This document shows, piece by piece, positions 23,618 through 35,258 of a stretch of 64,000 nt of DNA; within the stretch, counting starts at the first letter, position 1, and the number at the start of each line of letters is the position of its first letter. The DNA is from Rhizopus sp. PT2906 (taxonomy: Eukaryota > Mucoromycota > Mucoromycetes > Mucorales > Rhizopodaceae). The position numbers and the translations under genes were made by a program. The stretch spans positions 1 through 64,000 of the forward strand of contig JAMYHX010000186.1 in NCBI GenBank assembly GCA_025529335.1, read 5' to 3'. Below the pieces are notes generated by a model. That model did no database searches, was not told the origin of the DNA, and worked only from the letters and a program-made list of their open reading frames with translations.

Positions 23618-23977
23618 TCATATGAAGAAACAGACCTCCCAAAGGATATCAGAGAAATCCTGAGAGGAATCATTGCTGATAATGAATGTTGTCAACAGTA
23701 ACAATCACTGATGGACCCAACAGAATTCAATGCAGAACAGGCCAACAATTTTTTGTTAGTAACCCAACACTCCAGGTCAACACTCCCAAACACACTTTGA
23801 TCAGCAATCGCATCCGTCTTTAACAAGATCCATCCTATAGCAGCAGATACATTGTTCTTTATCTATTTGAAGACTGCGATCTCGATTAGACCAATCACTT
23901 TAGCAGAATGTGTTCAAGCGATAATCAATTTACCAGATCTCTTTGAGCGCATAATTCGAGCATACAACAGGAAATAA
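23618..23977 (+). pseudogene. decayed reading frame with two internal stop codons
   Basis: One frame runs 119 codons from about 23618 to TAA at 23975, with protein-like sequence throughout (for example TDLPKDIREILRGIIAD, MDPTEFNAEQANNFLL, IHPIAADTLFFIYLKTAI). It is interrupted by TAA at 23699 and TGA at 23798. No pair of normal-length introns removes both stops and keeps the frame: the only frame-consistent pair would need a 26-base intron. Single C-to-T changes (CAA to TAA, CGA to TGA) would explain both stops. The family is not recognised; it looks helical. Alternatively the part starting at the ATG at 23710 could be a short spliced gene. Confidence 0.45.
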
Positions 23978-24250
23978 TAAACACAATCATACTTTAAGTG
24001 ATTTCACAAAGTTGGTGCATCAACTGTTTGCCTTAAACTATCCTTTTTTAAAACAGCGCCAGTCGGGGGAAGCGTGTGTACTTGCTGTGATCCACCCATA
24101 AAAATGTAAACAACAGACAAAAACGGATAAGAAAAAAAAAAAGTATAATGGGCTTCTTTAAGTGTATTAAAAATAAAATAAAAACCTTTCCAACCATGGC
24201 AAACACTCTTTCTCTGGCTATTTGTCTTTCTTGATTTCCCCTTTATTGAA

Positions 24251-24476
24251 TCAACCATCCAAATTATCCTCTGTCTTTTCTCTTGCTGCTTGTGATGATG
24301 ACGATGGTGATTGATTATTTGCAGCATCGAGAAATGTAGCCTTCCATGTCTTCATTAATTGCTGACAGCGCTCCTTGATAGTACTATCTTCAAACGGATA
24401 GACACAGGCTGCCTTGACAACTTTGGCAATCTTGGTATCCTACAATGAAAGTCAGCCCTTATGCTCTTTCCTTGTA

Positions 24477-24517
<41 letters not shown>

Positions 24518-25515
24518 TTACTCTTAAAAGGTTATATGTCAGCGGTGCCTCTTCAATTTCTTTTATGACCTCTAAAATCTTGGGATAATCATCTTTTGGA
24601 ATCTCGCCCTAACCAGAACAAATACCCTTGATTTAATACCTTTTTCCCCTTTCTCAGCTTAGTGTGATTTTACCTCTTTTTTGTTATATACTAAACGTTG
24701 TAACTTGTGTCTAATATGATAAACCTTTTTATACTCTGGCGTCTTTTTGATTTCCTCCCTTGTATCGTTCACCTGGGTAATAGGTGATTCCTCTTTTTCA
24801 GCCGACATCGATTTACGTCTCTTCTTTTGAGGTGCTTCTTCCGTATCTTCATCCCCAACAACCGCCTTACGACCTCTCCTCTTTGGCTGTATCTCTGTGG
24901 TCTTTTTGGTAACACCTCTACTATTGTTCGTCTTTCTCTTTGGAGGTTCCCGTGCCTTCCTTTTACCTTTTGGTTCTTCCTCCTCCTCTTCGTCTTCCTC
25001 TTCCTCCTCTTCTTCTTCTCCATCTTCATCACTTTCCTCTGCTTCCTTTAGTAGTGAAGGGTTAAGTGCTTGACGAACTGCTAATTCCAAATCCTTTGTC
25101 TTGAATTTCTTCGCTTTAAGGTCATTCTCAACAGCTTCATGATGAAAAGGTCTGATGGCATCTGGTCCAAAGAATCCGCTTTTTTGTATTTTTTAGTCTA
25201 TCTTGTTCTTTCTTTCTTTTTTTCCCTCACACACACAGTTTTTCTTGGTATTTGAAATACTTACTAGTCTCTTGAACCATAGAAAAACACGGTATATAAA
25301 GCACCCTTTGCCTTTGACTTTTGTTTTAACACCTTGGCAGGTACATTCTGATCTGATTCAATCTAAAAGTATAAATACAGAGTTAGTCATGGTCAAGATG
25401 AGTTGTTCTAATTTACTCTTGCGGGCCACCAGGGATAACCCTTTAGTTTAGCAAACACAATAGTTCCAGGTGAATATTCAAGCTGTTGTTGTGACTTCCC
25501 TCCTTGCTGACGCAT
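24251..25515 (-). CDS. PWWP-domain chromatin protein, HDGF/LEDGF-like
   Basis: The PWWP domain lies at the N-terminus: SPGTIVFAKLKGYPWWPAR, then after an intron ALYTVFFYGSRDYGFFGPD. The PWWP fold is known to bind methylated histone H3 on nucleosomes. The middle is a long Glu tract followed by basic nuclear-localisation-like patches (KGKRKAREPPKRK, PKRRGRKA, PQKKRRKS). The C-terminal part, from about 24720 on, is helical (PEYKKVYHIRHKLQRLVYNK, LEVIKEIEEAPLTYNLL) and resembles a TFIIS N-terminal/integrase-binding type domain. It ends DNLDG-TGA at 24251. At least four introns. I chose the ATG at 25515 over an in-frame upstream ATG at 25635, because the extra residues are only translated poly-T/poly-A sequence. 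A transcription-elongation or chromatin-tethering role is inferred from the domain pair. Confidence 0.82.
24478..24518. repeat. CT dinucleotide microsatellite
   Basis: A run of about 20 CT units with one interruption, in an intron of the PWWP gene (GA-rich on the transcribed strand). Confidence 0.9.
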
Positions 25516-26122
25516 CTTATCGTATATATGTATATATAAAGCGCGCACGCGTGAATGAATATAAGAACCTTTTCTTCTTTTTTTTTTAAAAAAAAATAAA
25601 AAAAAAAAGAAGAAAAAAGAAAAAGAAATTCCCATATTAAAAAAATTTATTATTTTTTGACTCCACTTTTATGAACTCAACCGCGCATATATCCTATAGA
25701 AACAAAAGCAACTGAATGTAACTAAGCAATTAATTCCATAACGACGTTTTCATGGAAGCAAGCTTATTAATTTATTTAGGTCCATCTTTCATTTGTTTCT
25801 TTTAAAACTGTTTTTTTTTTCTATATATAACTTTATATGACAAGGATCTATTCCAACTCCGATATGCACTCTGTACGAACCTTCCAAAGCTACATCCTCA
25901 TTAACGGATCATGGAAAATAGGTGAACTGTGTCATGGAAGTAGAATCTCTTATGGAATGTTCTTGATCGGACTAAAAATGGAAGAAATATCAGATCAGGA
26001 TTTAGCACACAACAAGATCAAGTTCCGTTATCAGTTACATTTTTCTTTAGGGGGGATATTCTTTACTCTTTTATTCCATTTTTTTGTCTTTTATTACCAG
26101 ATCATTTCTGTAACATCGTCGT
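25516..26122. other. intergenic region
   Basis: Poly-A/poly-T blocks at 25578-25640 precede the PWWP gene. An open frame on the plus strand begins at 25837 but has no recognisable content and overlaps the 3' part of a better-supported minus-strand gene. The rest appears non-coding. Confidence 0.35.
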
Positions 26123-26613
26123 TTACTGCAGAGAAAAATAAAATAAAAAGCATATCAGATAGCATTCAAAGAAAACTGCTATTAACAATACCTTGACTAT
26201 ATAAGTCAGCTTTGTTCTCTTTGAATCCCAATAGCCATCACAAGCACGGAGAGGAACATATGGAAATACTATCCTTCGAACTATTCTATAAGATAAAGCT
26301 GTGACTATCAAAGACTTTAGATATATTACCTATTAGACTGTAAAATTCAGTCAGTTCTGCCCTCAAGTCAACGTTTTCCTTGATTAAAAGAAAGCTTGTA
26401 TTACTTGTAGCCTTTATTAGCGGTAATTAAAAAGCAAACAAGGACAATGATTGGATGATCCAGCGAGCGGAGGAGTGTGTTGACAGAAATGAAAACTATA
26501 CCTGTTATATAAAACAAAGCTAATGCCATCTGAAGTGACCATACTTGATCATCAAATATATGCTGCCAGTGGTAGTATCGAATGGCATTGAAGCTCCAGC
26601 CTAGGACTTTCAT
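26123..26613 (-). CDS. small membrane protein of unknown function
   Basis: Three or four exons reconstructed on the minus strand from the ATG at 26613 (MKVLGWSFNAIRYYHWQHIF). The first exon carries two hydrophobic segments (MALALFYITGIVFISVN and HPIIVLVCFLITANKG). Phase-consistent joins lead to KAELTEFYSLI|VRRIVFPYVPLRACDGYWD and KRTKLTYIVK, followed at once by TAA at the next acceptor. The total is about 110 residues. The arrangement of two membrane segments with a basic cytosolic tail is clear; the family is not recognised. The first two acceptors were chosen only because they keep the frame, so exon borders are tentative. Confidence 0.5.
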
Positions 26614-26734
26614 TTTAAACAAGATTTGTAGTTGCGCTTTTCAATTTCAGCTGTAAGGCTGCATAAGATAAAGCAAGTCACTTTTCAAATTTTTTTTTCT
26701 TGCTTTTCTTCTCCATTGACCAAAAAGTACATAG

Positions 26735-29626
26735 ATGGTATCCAGCAAATCAAAAGAAGGCAGTGGTGGATCTGCTTTGAAACGACTCAAAAAATCACTT
26801 GTAGCCGCTGGTGTAGTTGGTCCACAATCCAAATCAAATCGATCAAAAAAGGATCGCAAAAAGGGAAAGCCAGTAACAGACAAGATCGATGTTGACAAGA
26901 AGCTGGCTCATATCAGAGGCGAGTTCAACCCTTTTGAAAGCAAAGTTCAACGTCAGAAGTTTGAGATCTTGGGTCGAAAACTCAAGGGTACTCAAGGCAA
27001 GCCTGCTCTTAGTAAGCAGATTGGTGAAGAAAACGTAAGGATACATAAAAACTAAGAAAGTATGATATACTAATTAAAGAGGGGAGAATAGCGAAAGAAA
27101 ACATTGTTATTGGAAATGAAAAATAAGAATCGTCGTGGTGGTATTATCGATAAACGTTTTGGTGAAAACAATCCACACTTGACACCCGAAGAAAAGATGC
27201 TGGAGAGATTTACAAGAGAAAAGCAAAAGACAGTACGTACTTCCATGTTCAACTTGGAAGATGATGAAGATATCTCACTTACTCACTACGGCCAATCACT
27301 TTCAACCATGGACGACTTTGATGATGCTGGTCTTGGCCTCAGTGACGAGGATGAGAACGGACAGATGGATAAGAATGTTGTATCCAAATTGCACTTTGGT
27401 GGATTTGATGATGAAGAAGAAGAACCAGAACATAAACACAAGTCAAAACATGAAGTCATGAAGGAAATTATTGCCAAGAGCAAAATGTATAAGGCTGAGC
27501 GTCAAGCAGCCAAGGCAGAGGATGAGGAGCTGCGTGAAACCCTGGATGATGAATTGAAAGATATTCGTGGACTTTTAGAAACTAAACCTGCTCGAAAGCC
27601 CTTACCTTCTCAGACCTCTTTGTTCAAGAAGGCCGAGGGGGAGAATAATAATAAGGACTTGGAAGATTACTCCGATTATGACACGGCTCTCTTGGAATTG
27701 GCAACCGATCGACGTGCAATGGCTACAGACCGTACCAAGACAGAAGAAGAAATTGCCTTGGAGGAAAAAGAAAAGTTAGAAAAGGCAGAAAGAGCTAGAA
27801 AGAGGCGTATGGAAGGACTTGACTCTGAAGATGAAGAAGAGGTTGATAAGAAGGGTCGCAAGAAGAGAAAAAATGCTCCTCAAGGTGATGACCTCGAAGA
27901 TGATTACTTAGAAGACTTAGAAGATGAAGCTGGTCGACTTGGTAAAGGTCTGACACTTGAAGGCATTCAAAATGGTGAAATGGACGAAGATGAAGAAGAA
28001 GAAGATGAAGACGGAGACGAAGATGAAGATGAAGATGAAGAAGATGAAGAGGGTGAAGAAGAGACTGATAATGAAGATATTGAAGGTAGTGATAATGAAG
28101 TCCCTGACTTCGGTGACGATGATGGTGATGACATGAATGAATTTGGACAAACCGGCGCTATCAAAAAGAAGCCCTCGGTCCAGAGTAACAAACAGTCAAC
28201 CGCAAATGGGAAACGTGAAATTCCATACACATTTGAATGCCCAGAAAGTCATGATGCTTTCTTGTCGATACTTGAAGGACTTGATGTGCAGGATGTACTT
28301 GTAGTAACCCAGCGTATCCGAGTTCTCTATCATATCAAGCTTCATCCCGAGAATAAACAGAAGCTGTCGATCTTTTTGGGTGTCTTAGTCGATCATGTGG
28401 CATATCTTGCATCAACCGTTAGCCCATTACCGAGGGAAGTATTAGAGAAACTTAGTGTTCATATCTTTGAATTATCACAACAAGTGCCTGAAGCAGCAGC
28501 CGATCTGTTTACAGACAAGTTACGAAAGATGCAAGCTGAAATGGGTAAAAAAATCAAATTTGATAACGGTTCATCATGGCCCGATGTTGAAGATTTGATT
28601 TACCTGAGGACAATTGGCCAAATATTTTCTACATCTGACTTACAGCATCCGATTGGCACACCGGCAACATTGTTTATGTGTCACGCGCTTGCACAGTGCA
28701 AGGTCCAAACGGAAATTGATATGGGACGAGGTCTGTTCCTTACACAAATACTCTATGAGGTAAGTGTGTAACTACGAGAGAAGAAATGTACGCTAACGGG
28801 ACAAATATAGTATCAAAAAGTATCTAAGCGATATGTACCCGAAGTCTTGAACTTTTTCTCCAAGAATTTAGTAATGCTAGCACCCAAAGATACCTTTGCC
28901 TCAGATTTCCCTGGTCTCTTCCCATTAGATAAACTAGGACAGATGCCTATAAAGAATATAAAAGGCAACGATATCGAACATATTCCAAATGTTACACTAG
29001 ATGAATTGAGTACAGAAACAGAGAGTGACGACCATTATCGACTTTCACTCGTTCAAGCAACACTACGCCAGTTAGAGAAATATTTACAATTATATGCATC
29101 CACTGCTGCGTTCAAGGAAGTATTTGAGGGCACATTAGATGTGATAGAGCGTTTGAATTCATTAGAATGGCATAAAGACATTAAGGTAGATTAGAAACAA
29201 AACATGATAAAGATACACTAACACAAAGTCTAGAACTTGCTTGATACATTAAAAGGCCGCCTGGAGCGACAGATTAAATTCTGTATAGAGAAAAGAACAA
29301 AGACGCCTCTTAGATTGCAACAACACCGACCGATACCGATCGCACAGCATCTTCCCAAGTTTGAAAAAGCTTATTCAATGGATCGCCATTACGATCCAGA
29401 TCAGGCTCGAGCTCAACTCCGTAAATTGGAATCACAAGTGAAGAAGGAAAAGAAGGGAGCGATGAGAGAACTACGTAAAGACAACCAATTCATTGCTAGA
29501 GAAAAGGTCAAGGAACGTAAAGCAAAGGATGCAGAATACAACAAGATGATAAATAGTGTGATGCACATTTTAGAAGGAGAACAATCAGAAAAGAAGCAAC
29601 TCGAACGGGAAAAGAAAAAGAAATGA
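26735..29626 (+). CDS. NOP14: nucleolar SSU-processome protein Nop14
   Basis: Nop14 is needed for 18S rRNA maturation and nuclear assembly of the 40S subunit. Family hallmarks: the N-terminal NPFESKVQRQKFEILGRK, then KNRRGGIIDKRFGENNP, TPEEKMLERFTREKQ and FNLEDDEDISLTHYGQSL. A very acidic central region at about 27960-28130 follows, then a C-terminal helical domain (ELSQQVPEAAADLFTDKL) and a basic tail (EKVKERKAKDAEYNKMINSV, then LEREKKKK). Four exons: 26735 to about 27035, about 27094-28758, about 28811-29185 and about 29233-29626. No gaps in the family order. Confidence 0.95.
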
Positions 29627-30155
29627 TAAATGGGGTTAAACTAATAAATTTTCGATCTAAACATGATGTGTTACTATTTACCTTATATGGTATTTGCTAC
29701 CCAATGGCTGGCTCCATGACGATGAGACTTAATTAGCGTCATTTTTTATAATTCTGTTTGGAAAGTACATCATATTTTCGGAAAGGAGTGGCGTAAATTT
29801 GTGTCTGATGATTATATATTTTTAGGGAGAAGCCCAATAGATTTATCTCTTTTTTTTTTTCGCCACTAATTGACAGGTTCCAGAATTAGACTTAGGCTGT
29901 AAAAAAAAAAAAAAAGCTGGTTAAAAAAATTGTGATATCACTCAACAAAAAGTAGATTCTAATTCCGGTAAGTACATATGACATCATATTCGCATTGGCC
30001 TTTCCAAACTTCTTTTTTCTCTCGCGTGGTTTGAATTTTATTATATTCTATCAGTATAAAAAAGCCAACTCTTTTCTTTCCTCTTTTTGATACTTTATTT
30101 TTTTTTCCTTTTTCTTTTTCTTTGTCTTTTTAACAAATTACAATCGACAATAAAA
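29627..30155 (+). promoter_or_regulatory. upstream region of the bZIP gene
   Basis: No gene seen. It contains an imperfect inverted repeat (CCAGAATTAGA at 29880-29890, TCTAATTCCGG at 29958-29968) around a poly-A tract, a TATA-like ATAAAAA near 30055, and long pyrimidine tracts just before the ATG. Confidence 0.35.
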
Positions 30156-31140
30156 ATGATGACTGAAGGTAAAGACATATAATCCCATTGGGGGTATAAA
30201 TAATTGACATAAGGAATAGAAAACACTGTTGGACCACTTGCTACACCTACACGCTTCTTGATTGAAAGCGGTGAATGGAATTTGACGCCTAATTTTATTC
30301 ATGAAATCAACCCATTTGATTGCAATATGACAAGATCACCTGGCATTTTAACAAAAGAACACAAATGGTCAAACATGTCTACATCCCCAACATCTACAGC
30401 ATCCACAGCATCCACAACATCCACAACATCTCCTAACACTAGTCCAAAACAAGAATCTATTTTATCGCCTCCTACACCACCCATGTCATTAAGTCAAAGC
30501 CCTACCAATTCATCTGCTTCATTGTCCATTAGCCCAAGAAATAGTGTAGATGATTCAATTCATCAAGATATTGTACGACGTAACTCGAGTACAAAAAGAA
30601 AAAGAAAAGAAGCGGACGATGATGAAGAATATAAGCCTAAATCAACAGGTGGTCGAAAGAGACGTATTGTTTTTGAAGGAGAAGATGCAGAAGACAAACG
30701 CAAAAAGTTTTTGGAACGTAACCGAGTTGCTGGTAGGTTCACATACATGATCTATTTACAGAAAGGGAAACTGATCCTATGATATAGCTTATAAATGTCG
30801 TCAAAAGAAAAAAACATGGATGCAAGAACTCGAACAAAAAGCAGAAATATCCACAGCTCGCAATGAAGAACTTCGAAGCTTAGTGACTCAATTAAAAGAA
30901 GAAAGCATGTATTTACGTAATTTACTCTTGACGCACGGTAATTGTGATTGTGAATCAGTACAAGCTTATCTTCGTCGATCATCAGCACAGATCACCTCAA
31001 GAAGAGAATCAACCAGTAGTGAATTTATGCCATATTACAATACACCATCCACTGGTTTAACTCCTTTCCTCAACACAGTCATTAATAAGTCAGACAATAG
31101 GCTCGATTATTTTTCATCTACGCATCATCCTATGGCTTAA
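30156..31140 (+). CDS. atf1: CREB/ATF-type bZIP transcription factor (Atf1-like)
   Basis: Stress-response type transcription factor. Exon 1 is only MMTE plus one base. The intron acceptor that keeps the frame gives ENTVGPLATPTRFLIESG and EWNLTPNFIHEINPF, the conserved N-terminal block of fungal Atf1/Atf21-like proteins. A Ser/Thr/Pro-rich middle contains several SP and TP sites, which are possible MAP-kinase targets. The basic region KRKKFLERNRVA|AYKCRQKKKTW is split by an intron at about 30731-30785. A leucine zipper follows (LEQKAEI, LRSLVTQLKEE, LRNLLLTHG). It ends HHPMA-TAA at 31138. Regulation by a Sty1/Hog1-type kinase is inferred from family knowledge. The gene is complete. Confidence 0.93.
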
Positions 31141-33061
31141 TCATTTTTTCTTTTTCTTCCCCCCCTTTCCCTTCCCTTTTTTTTTCTATTTATTATGCTT
31201 TACTATTAATCTACCAAAAAAAGAGAGTGTGTGTGTGAATGTATGAAATGTATGCCCTGCTACAATAACTATTTCCGTGTAAATAAACAAAAAATTTCTG
31301 TTATTATTTTTTCGAAAATGTTCTATCAATTTTTTTCTAGAAATAGAAATACTCATTTTTGGTTGGCTAGTTTATTATATGACATAATACTATTCATGCA
31401 ACCAGTGTGAAATCAAATTGTTTAAAAGTTATTAAACATCAACCAGTACTATGTACACCCCTTTCTTCATCTACTCCCGGCCTTTGTGACGTAATTTCAC
31501 TTTTATATCATGTACACGCGTGCAAAAAAACATGGCTTTAAACCTTAATTGCATACAAACAATAACTGTCAAGAAGTAAGTCAATGGACTACATAGTTCA
31601 TCGCTTCCTTTTTCTATGTCTTTTTTCTATTCTCATTAATGACAAGATTCAAGACCGCATTGGTTCACATTCACTGTTACTAAAAATTAAGCTTCTTTTG
31701 AAGGCTTGTCTAGATAAACTCTTAATGTGATCCGGACGTAATTAAGGCTGAAAACATTATCGGCCTTTTGACGATATTACGCTATTTGGAAAAATAAGGC
31801 CAAAAATATACTCATCATGACATTTGAATTACAAGTCTTACGTAAATTACCTCATAACATCTGTCATACAAGACGAATAAAAAAGAAGATATTTACAGGT
31901 TAGAATACAATATCCCCCCCTTGCCCATTTCCCCCCTTTTTTTACTAGCGCCAAAGGTCACGTTATGTTTAGTGTATGCATGCAACCTTGACATCGGAAA
32001 CAATAAACTTTACTATAAAAACAAAAACTATTCTATTTTATGAATTATCTTGAAAAGGATAAGAATACTATGTGAAATAGCAAGATCCGAAACCTATTTG
32101 GGAACAATATTATGGAAATGAGAAAAGATGAGGATAAGAATAAGGAACATCATAAATGTAGCCCGTCTAATCCAAATGGTACACATGACGTAAAAGACAC
32201 ATTGAATACAAAGAATCAGGCCATGCAACAATTTAGATCGGGATCGATAGTTTAATTAGTAAAAAAATAGATTCATTCTTAGAGACTATCATCACTTGAC
32301 CCTATATCTCAGCCTATTATAGATCAAAATAGAATGAAAAATATATATTTTTATGCACTAGTTTCATTTTTAATAAAGAAACAACTATTCATTCATGCAA
32401 GGCAGCTTAGTACACACTAATAAGGAAATAATATCATGCAGATCTTTCATACCTGCATAAAGCTAGCAGCTGGTATATTGCTTAATACCATCCCTGGATA
32501 AAATGTTGATATAATTACGTGATTAATAAAAAAAAAAAGGAGTCCATGAAAAGGAAATATCAGATGAATGCATTCTATCGGAGCATAATTCACACATGGA
32601 GAAATTAAAAGACAACTTTCACGCTAATAGATCAGATATAATAGTATCTCTTAACATAGTGCTCCAATAGTAAACATAAAAGAAGCTTAGGCTTCGATTT
32701 ACCCTTCTTATAAACAATCTTATAGCAATTTAAAGAGCTCTTCTTCAGTAAAATAACGCTTATAATCATATCACGGCCCCTTGTCTTTTTTTTTTTCTTT
32801 TCTTTTTTTTTTGCTTATCTTTATTTCAAACCATCAATTGTAGAATTGTTGGATTGATGTAACACGTTGCGCAATCATATTTGTTAAACAACAACATCTG
32901 TCAAGTTACACTCCTCTTACACAAAGATTCCCTTTTTAGCAGGCAGTGTACACCACATTTTTATTGTATTTTCTTAAAACTGATTTTAGCAGCCAACCAG
33001 CATTGAAGATAAAAGACTTTTTGTTCCTTTTCATCTTTTAAACCAAAGACAGGGGCTAAAA

Positions 33062-33166
33062 ATGGCGGTGGCACCCTTTGCGGATTCTACCCAGTTTCGA
33101 GCAAACTTCTTGGCAGTGGGAGTATTCGTTGCTATGGTTAAACAATCTTTTATTAAGCCCAAGTGA
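33062..33166 (+). CDS. possible 34-residue single-span membrane micro-protein
   Basis: An ATG in good context (aaaATGG) opens 34 codons to TGA at 33164. The product has one hydrophobic span (FLAVGVFVAMV) preceded by DSTQFRAN and followed by the basic tail KQSFIKPK. The layout resembles tiny single-pass mitochondrial proteins such as the small Tom subunits, but that is only a similarity in shape. It is short enough to be chance, although local GC content is higher than in its surroundings. Confidence 0.22.
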   Translation: MAVAPFADSTQFRANFLAVGVFVAMVKQSFIKPK

Positions 33167-33199
33167 ACACGTAATATTCGTTGCTACACTTTATTCAGT

Positions 33200-33400
33200 A
33201 ATTACTCGCACACTGATAGAAAAATGAGAATTTCAGACAACAAATGATAATAAGAGAGCCTACAAGAAGTAAAAGAATGAATAAAGAACTATTTAGTATT
33301 TCAGTTATGTGTTTGTTCTTAAGTGTTGACCACATTTATTTTATACATCTCTCAATATCAAGCTCATTTTATGTATTATTACATGTTGTCAAGTTGAAAG
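33200..33400 (+). mobile_element. degraded copy C of the MITE-like element
   Basis: The left terminal repeat is recognisable (AATTACTCGCACAC at 33200-33213), followed by GAATTTCAGACAACAAATGA, TTCAGTTATGTG and AAGTGTTGACCACATTTAT, shared with copies A and B. AATATCAAGCTCATTTTAT is shared with copy A only. The right terminal repeat is not found, so this copy is truncated or diverged. Same orientation as copy B. Confidence 0.6.
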
Positions 33401-35231
33401 AAACGATTGATAGTCATCTAAAATATAATTGTTACTGAACTTATATTGCGTACCAATAGTTTCAGTATTCTATATATATGTGTACAAAGCATAACTTCAA
33501 ATATGTGCTTCAAACAATTCTTTGAAAACAAGGTGTTGATAATTGTTTAAAAGTTGTGCAAAGTAATATTTCCCCTGATTACTTTCTTGCCAATCTTTGC
33601 TGTTCTTCTTCATTTTTAGGTAGTCAATAAGTTAATGACCGAACTTATGAGATTCTCTCTTTGACAACAATGTCGTGTCCTTGTCAACATCTGTATTATT
33701 TAAAGATGCTTCTCTTCATTGCTAATGCAGAAAATGATTAGCAGCAATCCGTTATATGTTAATTAAGTGCTTACCGATATACTAGTCTTTTATTAAAAAA
33801 GAAGCCTGATTCTTTATAGATTAGTTCAGGACTTCATTTTACATACTTGATTAAATTATTCGATAGCTGCTTTGTTATTCTGATATGAACAAAGCAAAAT
33901 ATTGCTGCAAACGGACATACTAGCGTGCATTTTTCTCGTAGGTAAACTGATTAAGTCCTATATATTTACTGGTCACTCTATGCCTCAGGCGAACATAACG
34001 TCCCTAATCCTTAATTATCCTTTACTTGATACAAGCAAAGTATAAATCACATAATATACGTTGATAGCAGTAAGCATGGTCAAGATATATTTATTTAAAC
34101 CTCACTTATCCATCCATAACTATTAAGAAACAACCTTTTGAGTAGCGACCGCATAAAAGGCAGAATAACTACAAGTAGTAGTCATACATTTCTTAAATTT
34201 ATTTATGAATGGCTACCATTCTTTTGAGTCCTATTATTTCAGAAGATGCCGGAAGAGAGTTCTTGACACGCAGTTTCGACCCAGTTTCTAAGCCAGTACT
34301 TGTATACGCTGCTTTTATTTGCTTCAGTATCTAGGAGAATATAGCCTTTTATCCCTTAATTATATCTGCATGCCCAAACTTTTTCTCTATTATTCTTGTA
34401 TTTCCAGCTTCTCTTGATAGACTTTTCAGCTCTCTACTGATGAGAAGATTTTGACCTCCAACGTTGCAAATGGTATGAACTTCTTTTTATAAAGAAATAA
34501 GATCTTTTTTCCTTATATCTCTGGTTCAATACTTGATGATTTATAAAAGATATTAATTTTTGTTCTAGTATCTAGACATGCATTGTTTATAATAATAACA
34601 AAAAAAGATAATCTTCTAGGCCCTTGCCTTTGTGTCAGACTTCAAGAGTTGCACAAAGCCCCTTGGCTTGGTGACACACAACAGTTCTTTGACAGCAGCT
34701 GGTCATTCGTGTTGTCGGAGTGTCAGAATAAGCAATCGCATATAGACAAACTCAAACGAATTATCCAAGTAAGGAAGCCCTTTAACGACATTTCAGATAC
34801 TAAATGTAAACTGCTTGGATGTACCATTTCGATTGATGTAAGACGTTTCTAAATAAGAATGTTGGTTTCTATTGACTTTTTCTATCATGTCTCTGGTTTT
34901 ATCTTTCGAATAGCTCTTTATAGATAACATGTTGTTATGGAAATAATTAGGTAAATTAAAATAATACTGATGATATATTAAATAATATTACGCCTGTAAG
35001 TCTCGTATATTCCTCATCGTCTTTAGGTAATTGGTATGTCGAGGATTAATCTTTATGAAACACTCTCTCTGAAAGAATGCTAATATTACTTCTGTTGCTA
35101 CTTTTAATAACTTCTCTAACGTAGTTGTAGGTTTTTATTCTAGTTTTACTGTCAGTTAATATACAAACTTTCTTTGTTAAATAACAAGTGATCATCTAAA
35201 AATGTTTTTAAACAAGTGATGAAGAATAAAA

Positions 35232-35258
35232 AGAGAGAGAGAGAGAGAGAGAGAGAAA
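35232..35258. repeat. GA dinucleotide microsatellite
   Basis: About 13 uninterrupted GA units in the gene-poor region. Confidence 0.9.

Noticed and set aside
282..23977. Reassignment of TGA or TAA as a sense codon, suggested by three in-frame stops
   Set aside because: TGA and TAA clearly end many intact genes in this window (NOP14, PTEN, MOT1, PDC). The interrupted frames are better explained by mutation, unrecognised introns or readthrough.
24478..24518. Regular repeat as a CRISPR-like array
   Set aside because: It is a simple CT dinucleotide run in an intron of a eukaryotic gene, with no repeat-spacer structure.
25515..25635. Upstream in-frame ATG extending the PWWP protein
   Set aside because: The additional residues are translated poly-T/poly-A sequence (Phe and Lys runs) and match no family N-terminus.
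25837..26196. 119-codon plus-strand open frame
   Set aside because: It overlaps a better-supported minus-strand spliced gene, ends in poly-T-derived Phe/Leu sequence and has no family features.
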